NCBI RefSeq assembly: GCF_963662255.1
Contig: NC_085052.1
Location: forward strand, 32,064,654 to 32,128,653
Origin: Cinclus cinclus
Taxonomy: Eukaryota; Chordata; Aves; Passeriformes; Cinclidae
Direction: 5' to 3'
Length of the DNA stretch: 64,000 nucleotides
Below the pieces are notes generated by a model. That model did not search any database. It was not told the origin of the DNA and was given only the letters and a program-made list of their open reading frames with translations. Position numbers and translations under genes: made by a program. Below are positions 27,101 through 39,100 of the stretch, piece by piece; position 1 is the first letter of the stretch, and every line of letters starts with the position of its first letter.

Positions 27101-30100
27101 ATCTCTGTAGGAGCAGGAGCCTTCAGACTCCAGCCAACATACTCATCATCAATCTAGCTATTAGTGACTTCCTGATGTCCATTACACAGTCTCCAGTTTT
27201 TTTCACCAGCAGCCTCTACAAACATTGGATTTTTGGTGAGAAAGGTTGGTATATGTTCTTTCATACTTCACTATATATGTTCTTACCATAGTGGTAATTA
27301 ATCTATCAATCCTCAGATACTCATGCAATATTGAGAACATTTCTCAACATTGTTTCAGTGTTGATGCAAACATTGCTTTGAATATTGTCTGTGTGCAATA
27401 AATACATTGCCATCATGAGAGGAAAATTATATTAACGAGACAAAGACACCACTGGCAACATGAGGCACAGCACTAATCTTGCCAGTGTTCTTCCCCTCAT
27501 GGGTCAATCACCTCATGACTTAGTTACTGGAGTCATCTGACAAAGAAGCACTCCCCCTCAGTACACCAGTTTAAAAGCCCTTCCCCACTCTGGGATTTGC
27601 ACCTGGCATAGTGAGGTAAGATGGCCTGGAAAACCAGATTATTTTTTTCACAACAGAAATGTTAACACTGCCTGTGTAGTAATAAAATGTGGAATGAAGG
27701 TGCTTTCATTCTTCCAGTATAATTGTTATAAGAGGAAGATTAGTCTTTGCCTCTTGAACAGGTACTAACAGAAAGGAAACTCAGAGAAATAAAACTGCTA
27801 TTTTGATCTCTGATGACCAAAAGCATATTCTATTTTACTTCCCTTAAGTGTTCATTTGCATACGTGTTAAATCCAAACCACTGCTTTTAATCATTATATT
27901 GTTTAAACAATTAAAATCACTCATTAATGTATTCATAGTCCGAATATTTACTTCAGCTAAATTATTCATTAATATATTCATATTAACTTCAGTTTTGCTG
28001 CCCTTGAGATATGAACAGCACCAAAGTAACTATATCCCATTGCTAAGAAAAACAACTTCTTCTATGGGACCTGCAGTAAAATGAGTTTAACGAGATATTA
28101 ATGGACTGCTGAAATTATCCCACTAGAAACATCAGAAATCAATGAGTAAAAATATGTTAAGTATTACTGTCTCCAGCAATTGAAGCACACAAAATCTTTG
28201 AAGTTTATCTCCATGGATAATGTAATTAGCAAGACAGACAGGAGCTTTGAAGTAGCATTATAACTGCAGGAAAACTCAAGTTCATTGCTTTAGGAATTCC
28301 AAACGACATTAGTTCATAAGAAACACAGACTTGAACTCTCCTAGAAATAATCAGCATGGGTAGATTAATTTCACTACCACTTCTGTCATCTTCATTGCAA
28401 GGCTGTGAGCTGTATGCCTTCTGCGGAGCTCTTTTTGGCATTACATCTATGATCACTTTGATGGTGATTGCCTTGGACAGATATTTTGTCATCACTAAAC
28501 CTCTGGCTTCTGTTGGAGTGACGTCAAAGAAGAAGGCCCTAATAATCCTGGTAGGAGTCTGGCTGTACTCTTTGGCTTGGAGTCTCCCACCCTTCTTTGG
28601 ATGGAGTAAGTGAACTGGAATAAAACTTTTTGCCCTCATAGCATTGGATTAAAGACCAGTTAAAGTTACAGAAGATGGTTGAATTAATAGCTCACATACA
28701 AGGCTCAAATAGACCTATTTGAAAAAAAAGATATTAAATACATGTTGAAACTGAAGGCCTCTAATCAAAAGAAAAGAATGCAGTGGGCATCGCAGCATAT
28801 TATATGACAGTGGCACTTCTCCTTAAGCACATGACTAGCTGCATAAAGAACAGTAGATAAATTCATGGCCAAAATTTATGAAGAATGTGCCTGCTCATTA
28901 TCCCACGGATTCTACTCCTATTGAATCAAGATCAACAATATATGTTAAGTAAATGTATTTGTCTTATTTCTGATGAATTTTCATCCCAGAAGGTGCTAAG
29001 ACAGCAGTGTCAATCTAATTCTTTTTATTCATATAAAAGAGGAATACAGTCTGAGCATTTGTGCCAAGACATCTTCAGTAAGTCTTGCCTGTGTTCTGGA
29101 TGGACAAATTGCACTTGCTGTTGTCCAAATTGTCCATTCAGTCATTGCTGTTGTCACTGGCTTCCAATAAGCATGGCATTTAATACTAACTAAAATGCTT
29201 TAGTAAATTTGAATTTTACACATGGAAATTGGGACATTCATACAGCACCTTGATCATTGCAATTTGTGACAAAATCAGTTTGTTATTCTGCCTCACTACC
29301 ATTAAGTTTATTTCCCAAGAGTCACCAGTTGCTAAGCTATGATGAACTCATATTCAAAACTCCAGTCCACCATTATGCTCCCTAATTCCAGAAAAGAATG
29401 TGTCTGCCAATTGAGGTGAGAACATAGACATGTTTGACTGGTAAAGGATGCAACAACCAACTCAGTATCTGAGTAGAACTTCAGCAGAGTTTTGTTATTT
29501 GTCATATTATTGCCATTCTGGTCCCCCTAAAAGTGAAGTATGCTTAAAGCAGGCAAACTGCAATACTGACAGAAGCAGTCTTTGGTTGAGTGAGAAGCTG
29601 TTAGAATAACAAAATGACAGAATAGAGCCTTAGATTATAGATTTTCAGTTGAAGAAGGTGGAATAATTGCTTGAAGGGTATTATTATCTCATAATTACAT
29701 TGTAATAGTGCCCACAGCATGAACTCTCACACTGTAATTAGATGCATTTGAGAACATCTGGTGCAATATTTTTGAGACTGGAACAGAAAATATTATTTTA
29801 AACAGTTAATATTAAAATTCCAAAGTTAAAAGATGTTGCTACTGCCAATTTATTTACTTAACAGTTCAAAACAGTTCCTTAAAGAGAATACATTTTATTT
29901 CAGGCAGAACATTAGGTATGTATGATTTTTTTGGGTTTTTTTTTTTTTTTTGGTTTGTTTTGTTTTTTACTTAGCTTTACTTCATGACAAAATAATTTGG
30001 TGAAAACAATAAAACTTTTTCCTTTGCCCTGTAAATTTTTCCGATCTGCACACACTTAGAAAAGTGGTACCTAGAGCAATTGTTTGACTCCAAAAAGAAA

Positions 30101-33100
30101 GGAAGAAAGCAATTTGATAGGAAATGGAGATATTTAAAAACAATACAGGTCTGATCCAAGACCCAAATAAGTATTTGAAGAGATACCCTTTAAGTATGAT
30201 GAGTTTTAAACAAAATTCAAGACTGAAGCAAAATTATTCTGTTTTTTGAAGTCTTAGACTGCTAAATATAAATACAGTAGGAAAACAAAATAAAATATAA
30301 AAGTGCTTTACATGAAGAATTATCCTTTTAAACCCTTTTTTCCCTTTCAGAGAATAGGACTAAATCTCATGTTATTCTGAGTATCTCCTCTAAATTCTGC
30401 ACTCGGAATAACATTCATTTCATGGTTCATGCCTTCTCCTGCCTTCCTTTCTAGGTGCATATGTTCCTGAGGGTTTGCTGACTTCCTGTTCCTGGGACTA
30501 CATGACTTTCACACCATCAGTCCGTGCCTACACGATGCTGCTTTTCTGCTTTGTCTTCTTCATTCCTTTGATTGCTATCATATACAGCTATGTCTCTATC
30601 TTTGAGGCTATCAAGAAGGCCAACAAGTAAGTAGCCAACAGATTTTTATCCTTGTGTTGTTTTTTCTTAAAACAAAGAAAGGAAGAATAGAAGACAACTG
30701 GGACGTTTCTCATGTTTATTTTGTGAGCAAAACAGAAAACCAAATGAAAATTCTGTCATTAGTCAGCATGGTAAGAAGTATGATTCTTAGAAGGGCCATT
30801 CCTGAATTTAGGCCTGAGTTTATCAGTATATTATCTAATGACATGGAAAAGGTACAGAAATTAAGCAACCAGAATAAAAATAAAAGGGACCTCAGAAACA
30901 CCTAATGACCATGTATCAATAACTATCTCACAGAAAAATAGATGGAATTGAACTGTAAATTAAAAAAAGAGAGAGAGAAAAGGGTAAACAGGAGATTAAA
31001 AATTTAATAGCAGGAGTTTGAAACAAAAAGCTGTTGCTTTAAAAGTAAAGGGCAGCCTTCCACTCCATGTGCCATCTGTAGCTACCAGTCCCATAAATCC
31101 CAGTGGATATGGTCACTTAGCTCAGAAGGACAAAGTGACAGCAAGGAAGCAAAACAGAACCCAGGGAAGCAAAGTCTCCTCTAACTGTTTTTAACTCAGC
31201 ATTATTCAATTGGCTTGAAGACCTGCTTTATGTGGAAAATCTTTTGGTACAGGGCTATTTTTTTCATTGAAGCACATGTGGATTTTGCCATTGATTAGTG
31301 CAACAGAAGTACATCAAATTGTGAAGGATGGGTCATGTATTTGAATTAACATGCAATGAAAGTGCCTGAGTTTTAGCCTTAAGTAGCAGAAGAGTAATTG
31401 TTGCCTCACTTCATGAAGCTATTTGCTTCCTTCCTTACCTTTGTTTTTTGCTGCTGTATGTTTGTTTTCCCTAGGTCTATTCAGACATTTGGATGCAAAC
31501 GTGGAAATAAAGAGTTCCAGAAACAGTATCAGAGGATGAAAAATGAGTGGAAGATGGCCAAAATTGCACTGATTGTCATCTTGTTTTTTGTCATTTCCTG
31601 GTCACCATACTCTGTTGTTGCTCTGGTAGCTTTTGCTGGGTAATTATAAATGTATCAGCAAATGAATGCTCAGTGAAAGCAAAAGATGTGAAATTGTAAA
31701 CGACAGATGAAAGTCAAAGCTACTTGTCATGTTTGATGTCTGAAGTGTGTCCAAAACATTCACATATTTAGGTGTGATATTTAACAAATGGGGCACATGC
31801 TGACTGATTTTTTTGTAGTTTGACTTTAAGAAAATTGGAAAAAAAAAAGAGAGAGAATGAAAACAGGAATATTATTACTGGCAACATAAACTGCCATGCT
31901 GAAGATTTCTGAATGCATTCTCTATGCTAGGATATTTGAAATATCTGAATTTTATTTAGCACCAAAATGCTAAATAAAGGTCTCCAAAAAGATCCTCCCA
32001 GGGGTTGATTCTCTTTTTTTCCCCCTCTACTTCTTTAATCTACATAAGTATATTTATTTCTTTTGTATTACATCAAACTGCTGAAATTCCTTACATGTAT
32101 AAGCAAGTTCAAAATTAGTACATACATGTATTGGGAGTTTTTTGCTGCTGGCTATAAAGGATCATAAATATAAATCATCAAAGCATGTTCTTCAACTATT
32201 TAACTGTCAGCATTTTATACAATAATTTCAACAGAAGCATGACAGTATTAAAACACATAGCTTGACACAACAGTTGATACAATCCAAGCATAAGTAATGG
32301 ATTGGGAACCCTGATGTCTTGGCTCTATGTGGTTATTTCTCCCACCCTGAGATGTGAATTTTCCTGTGCTTCAGTTTAGCCTCTCTAAAATGTGTGTGAC
32401 TATCTGTTTTAGGAAGTCTTTTCACCTGCAAAACCTCAGCTGGACAATTCCTGTGACAGTACAAAATACTTCTCTTTGTATTTTTCTAGTCAGAGAAAAA
32501 AAAAATGTTTTCCTAAAATTGACACAGCTCAAATTTACTCATGATGGAGCATTTTGGGAGACAAGGGTGATTTTTGTTACACACCCAAGGAAGAGGCTAC
32601 TGCACAGTCTTGTCTCAAACACTGCTGAGAAAGGCAGTTTCCTAAACGCAGCACTTCTAAATGCTAAGTTAAGCTTCTAAGTTTAAGAAGAAAAAATACG
32701 GAGGGAAGTGGATTCTCTCCCTTTGTATGCAGACAATGGGTAATTCCCAGCTGCAGTGAACATTTTTTCCATGAAGGTAAACATGTTCCTCACTCAGAAA
32801 CACGAATCCTTCAGATGTGTCCTAGTGTTCCATTTCCTGTCAAAGGGGAACTTGGGTACTGGACACCCTCCACTGTGACATGTGACCAGTTAGACACAGA
32901 GGAGCAGCAAGGAGACAGAAATGAACACCTTGCAGCCCTGTAAGAGACCTAAAAGAAAATCAATTAGGGGATGCTTTAATCTGACCACTATGTAGAACTG
33001 CTGCACTGTCGCATAGATTCAGCATCTGCCTTAGGAGGATCAAGTACCTGCTGAAATTCACTTCTGCTCCATGTCTCACACTCTCAAAAATCTGAACAAA

Positions 33101-36100
33101 TGAACAATTTTACAATTCTACAGTATGTTAGAAATTAGCATTTTAAAATTTTGCTTATGAAGATACCTGGGGAGCAACATAGCTTCATTCAGATTTTTTC
33201 CATTTCTTAACTACGTCTTTTAGGCAATCCTACTGGGATTTTTCAGAGATTAATACATCAAGTGTGGATGTCTTCTGTGGAATTTTATTGCAAGGGACTC
33301 AGATAAAATCTCACTGCATGCTACATATGGGAGGCAGACATGGAGTCTGTGGCAATAGTCTTGGACTAAAGACAACTCATCTGACACAGTGACATATGAA
33401 AAAGGAAGAACCTTAATTCCTTTAGAAAATATTTTGAATGGGGAATAGTGAGGTAGCATACAGTTATACTCACTAATACTTTTGGTCTACAGGTTGCATT
33501 TTTCTGGGAATAATTAGCTTAAATACAAGCCTTTGCCATTGTTTGTTTCTGTTGGCCAAACTCTCTGTTAGCCTTACCAAAGCACTGTCTCAGCTCAGGA
33601 TCAAAAACTCCATTCCAGTAAGGTCACACTGTGTGTTATCCAGAATCTGTGAAGATTTATACCTCTAATCAGTGTTTTAAAGTATGATCAGGAGAAACTA
33701 TGTTAAAAATTGCACATGGAGAACATCCTTATCAGAGAAAAGCCTTAAGAAGTGAAATGGCATCTCAACACTCAGGCAGCTGACAAAATGGCTCCTATAC
33801 TGCAATTGGCAATCCATTTCCATCTCATCACAGAGTATATATATTCCCACAGTATGATGAAAAACTTCCTCACCAGGATGGTGACTCCTTTTTAAAGGCT
33901 GTCATTGTCCCTAGATTAAACAACATGGGAATTACCACAATCCTGAGTCATAGTAGTGAAGTACTGCCAGAGAAGCCCAAAGAAAATCATATTTCTCAGA
34001 AATGTAGTTAGACTGATGTTGATCTTTACAGGCAAAGGATGTAGAAATTGTTCTCTTACTGTTTTGGTACAGAACTCCCCTTTTATTCTCTCTAGAGCCT
34101 TAAAACACTGTCTTGCCACTGTAAAATTGTATAGACAATGCAGAATTCAATAGTAAATGTATTATGTGTTTGCATTACTCTAGGTATTCCCATGTCCTAA
34201 CACCTTTCATGAACTCCATACCAGCTGTGATTGCCAAAGCTTCTGTCATCCATAATCCCATCATTTACGCCATCACTCACCCCAAATACAGGTAAGTTCA
34301 CTCTTACAAGCTGTGCTTAATTTAGCAAAGAAAATCTGAGAGTAAATTTGTCACTTTTAGGACTAGTGCCTGACCTCTCCTTCACCTGCTCATTTTAACT
34401 CTGTCATACAGCCTTGCCCTCCCCAGGAACATGCCTTAGTGCCACAGAAATGTATGTGGAATTTGTACTTGGAACAAACTACTGAGCAGATGGTAGTTAG
34501 AGATGTTTATGGATACTGATCTGTATTCACCTATTGCATGATAAAAGATGGAAACTTTTCCATCTCAAAGGAAAGCGCCGTAAATTTTAAACTGTCTTCA
34601 TGAGAGGCAGACATTGGGCTGTGTTGCAAATAGCACTTTGCTACATTAGCTAGGCCAGTGAGAAAGGTAATACAGTGAGCCAAATCGCTTCACTATTTTG
34701 TGCATCTTCTTCATGTTTCTCAAGGCTTTCATATTTCAGGTAGTATTTCCCCTCACAGGTAGCATGAGGGGTCATTGCCACTCCAAGTTCAGATGCAGGC
34801 AGTGAGATTTGACAGATGGCAGCAAAGCCACAGCTAGGCTGTTGTTTCACCACTTACAAAGACCTACTGAAGGACTGAATAGAGAAGAGGTGGGCAGGAG
34901 TATCTACGTGGGGAAGGCTGTCAGGAAGAGGAAAGCTAGGCCAGAGTTTCCTAACGCTGCACATGAGCAAAGTAATACAGCAATATAAATGCACATTCTG
35001 TACAACTCTACAGATAGCCAGCAAACAGATGCATAAGAGGAGCTGGCATAGCTGCTTAGGGGGAGATTAAAATAATTCATTATGTAGTACTTCTGTGAGG
35101 TTCAGTTAAAAGGGACAGAATTTTATTTTTGCCCTGATTAAGCTGAAAGCAGATAAAATATTGTTTTAATAGCTCCCTTCAGCTGCAAGAGTTATATTTT
35201 AATGCCTTTATCCCTGCCAGGCAATAGATTTGAGTTCTGCAGAATACTGTGAATAAGTGATCTTGCAGGGTGATTGTATATGAGATATCTGGTATCTGGA
35301 AAACTCTTTTTGTACCCAGTAATTTTCCAGCAGCATTAGTTCATTTCTCTGAATAAACACATTGTTTATGATGATTGAATTTTTGTGCTAAAAGAAAGAA
35401 AATCTGACTAGTTCTACCTCTTATCCATTAGAAGAGCCATTGCAACATACGTTCCTTGCCTTGGACCCCTACTGAGAGTTTCTCCTATTGACTCACGGTC
35501 CTTCAGCAGTTACCACTCCTCCAGACGAACGACCGTAACCAGCCAGTCTTCTGAGATAAGTGGGCTGCAGAAAGGGAAAAGGAGACTGTCTTCTCTCTCT
35601 GACAGCGAATCAGTAAGGGAGACACTTCCCATACATCCATTTTTAATTGCAAAGCAATTAATTTTCATATAGATTCCTTCCAAGTGGTAGAATTTTTAGA
35701 TGAAATGCATTATGGTGCTTGTTATAAAAGCCCCAGAGAAAGTGGAGGGACAAAGCAAAATTAAAGACAGAAGGCTGAAATATAAAAGCAGAATGTAGAT
35801 AATTTTCTTCTTGATGGTTGGTGACACTGAAGGAAGAGTAGGAAGATGGAATAACAGGAATTTTAGAAAGTAAAGTTTACCAATAACAGTAAAGTTGTAC
35901 TTACTTAACAGTAAACGAAGCATAGAGTAGTCAGAGCTCAGTTGGAAGATCATACTTTTAGGTTGTGCTTGTCTGACCACAGATTTGCAGTCTGGACACA
36001 GAAAAAAGAAACTGCTAGTCACAAAATAGTTCTCTAGTGAAAGCAAGGTTGTAATGAAATAGATAATGTTTTCTGAAAGTGGGATGTATTTGGTAAAATA

Positions 36101-39100
36101 TTATTCATCAGATTTAGACAAATCAGTACATCCATTACAGAATCTTTCTCACAGAAGACCTCAACAGCTTGTGGCTGCCAGTCTAAATGGAAACAAATGT
36201 TTTACACAGCAACTGAAAACAGGGCAAATATATGGCATCCAGACTCTCTCCTGTAACTCAAAAATATACTAACTAAATAAGCATATTATTTATTTTTAAT
36301 AAATAAATTGCAATCATTTCAAACTAAATTTCCAAACAGCTGAAAAGATAAAAGTTTCTTGGCAATTCTATTTCACAGTTGGGACAAGAATCATATCTAA
36401 TCAAGCCAAGAGCTGAATTCTGACAGTCGTTTTTAACATTTCAATTTCTTTGCTCTCTCTGTTCTTTCGATTTCTCAGTCCAATAAAAATGAAATTCTTC
36501 TGGCTTGTAGCCACCAGTCAGGTGGAAGGTTTTAAAAGTGGCTAATAGAAAAGGAACATCTTTATATTGCATCTCTTACACTGCGAATCTTGATTCTTAA
36601 AGAAACAACAAACTCCCTCAGTAACATGGGTTTTTTTTCCCCTCATTAACTGGAGCAAAGTTTACAAACCCAGGATTCCTTCCTTCCTGAAACAAAATAT
36701 TTCTAAAGCACTGATTCTGCAGTCCTGAGACATTTCCTTCTATTTATTTCTGTTCCCACCCAAGCCACTTTGGAAACTTTGGCCCTAATTCCTCCAAACA
36801 CATGTTTCCTAAGTGGGTAGTACTGTGGAAACAGTGTCTTCTCGGACCTATAAGAGGCATCAGAAAAGTTTCAATAATAGGTTGTAATGAAACACTAAAT
36901 TCTTTCAAATTTTGCAGTGCATCCTGTGGAGGAAAAAAAAGTAAGCTGAATTTTAGATGTAACAGACTTGATAGTTTTATTTGTTCATCTTATAAGCAAA
37001 CATTTTATGAAGTTATATGTGACAGAACTTTTGTGAAATGTCTTTTATACTATGCCTGTCTCTTTTACAATTTCTGTCTAGGTAAAACTGGAGCAAATTG
37101 GATGAAAGTCTAAAGGACCTAGAGTGAATGTTTTTGCTGTATTAATTTTAGGGCTGTACTGAAACAGAAACTGATACTCCCAGTATGTTCTCCAGACTTG
37201 CCAGAAGACAAATTTCCTATGAAACGGATAAAGACACAACTCAGACTAGTGACATAAGAGCCAAACTGACAAGCCAGGATTCTGGTAATTGTGAGAAGGT
37301 AATAGACTGTGTAATACCTAAATTATCTGACAACTGACAAGTTAACAAATCTGCACATTGTGCCATAATTAATCATGAAGGTTCCTGCCAAGAAGAAGTG
37401 GATAACCTATGAGTTAACATAATGAGTAATGACTTAGAGGCTGTAAAAGGTCGTCAGCTTTTTATTCCCACCCTGGTTCATTATTCAGCTGTCTTCATTG
37501 CATTTCTGCTGCTGTTTTAGAAAACTTAGCATCTGAATGGAGAGTTGTCTCATGTTAGGTTTTAAGTGTGTATTTAGTAATATTTGTCTTTCACTGTCCA
37601 AATTACTTGTTTGATCTTTCTGTTGTCTCACCATTTGCTACCAAATGAACACATATGGTAAGATCTAAAAAAACAAGGCTATCTTTAACATATCACTGCT
37701 TTTCAGTCAGTCCTCTGCTGTCCTCTTTTTTTTCTCTTATGCATATTGCATATGTCAGATATTGTAACATACCTTTATGCCATTTATATCTGTCTTATCT
37801 GTGTTCATTTTTCAGACAGCTGTGGATGCTGATGACATATTGATGGTGGAACTGAATATCACAGAGTACATGGCTACACCTACTGTAAGAATGGTTATTT
37901 TAATATTTGGCAACAAAAACTAATGACAATCCCAGTCCCTGAGCATAAATTAAGTTGTGTTTTGAGATGAAAAATTATACAATATTCCCAGCACAACACA
38001 GAAAACATGACCACAAAGGGTAGACCATTCTGAAACTAAGCAGACGAGAACATAGGAACTACAGGATTTTTCTGAAATTCAACTTCTTCAAAGAACCTGA
38101 ATAATTTCTTAAATTTAGTAAGTCCTCTGATGAGGTCTGTGATTTCCTTAGTGGAGCATTGAAGCAGTAACTTTGTGCCATCTTTATATTAATAATGTAT
38201 ATGCTAAGCTGAGACAGCCATTCTGTACCTCCAAGACAGCCTTAGTCCTGTGGCAACTACTGCTGTGCAAAATGATGTTGTTAACTATTTAATGTTCTCT
38301 CTTTTGGGTTGCAGCAAACATCTAAAACATGCAGCTTGGAGGAAATCAAGGTCAGTTTTTGCAACGTGCCATGTCACCTATTCAGTAAGATACATGTTGT
38401 ATTAGTGTATATTTCTTCTTCATCTAACACAGCTACAGCATATGGGTAAAAATATCTGACGTCTCTCATAACTGAGTCAACTTGCCTTAATTCTCAGCAG
38501 ACATGGAAATAAAAGCAAAGAGTTGACAGATGAAAACAAGGCAGTTTTATCTTTGCAGCACTAACCCCAGTGTAATACAATCACCTTACACTGTCTATTG
38601 TTAGCAATAATCCTTATGAACTATTGTGAGCCTCATCCTAACTGATTTTTGGTACTGTGCAAGTCACAGCTAACATCTCGTATTATCAAAAAAATGCTAG
38701 GTAACATTTCCCTCAATTTTTACCTCATTTTGTCCCTCTTCAAATTACCCATGCTATTAACACTATGTTTTACATTAGCTCTTGCTCAATGACCCCAGGC
38801 AGTCCCTTTTTATGGAGAAACTCTTTACCCAATTGAATTCATAGTCTGTCTGAGGATATTCACAATATTTCTGTTGATAGTTGAATGTGCTGTCATTATC
38901 TTGGTCTTTCTTCAAAGCAGAACAGCACTTAAGTAGCAAATGCATAGTCTTTAATGCTTTAGTACATTACCTTGTTTAACAGGTGTTTTTTTTTTTGTAA
39001 GTTATTAATGAAATATTTAAAAAAATGTTCAGATCTACTTTTCCCTCCATCATTTAAGTTTGCTTTTCAGTCAGCCAGGGGGAGTAGCAAAGTGCCAAAT

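Noticed and set aside
28226..28639. 137-codon minus-strand open frame over OPN4 exon 4
   Set aside because: It is the antisense shadow of the TM3-TM4 exon, which has clear opsin motifs and splice sites on the + strand.
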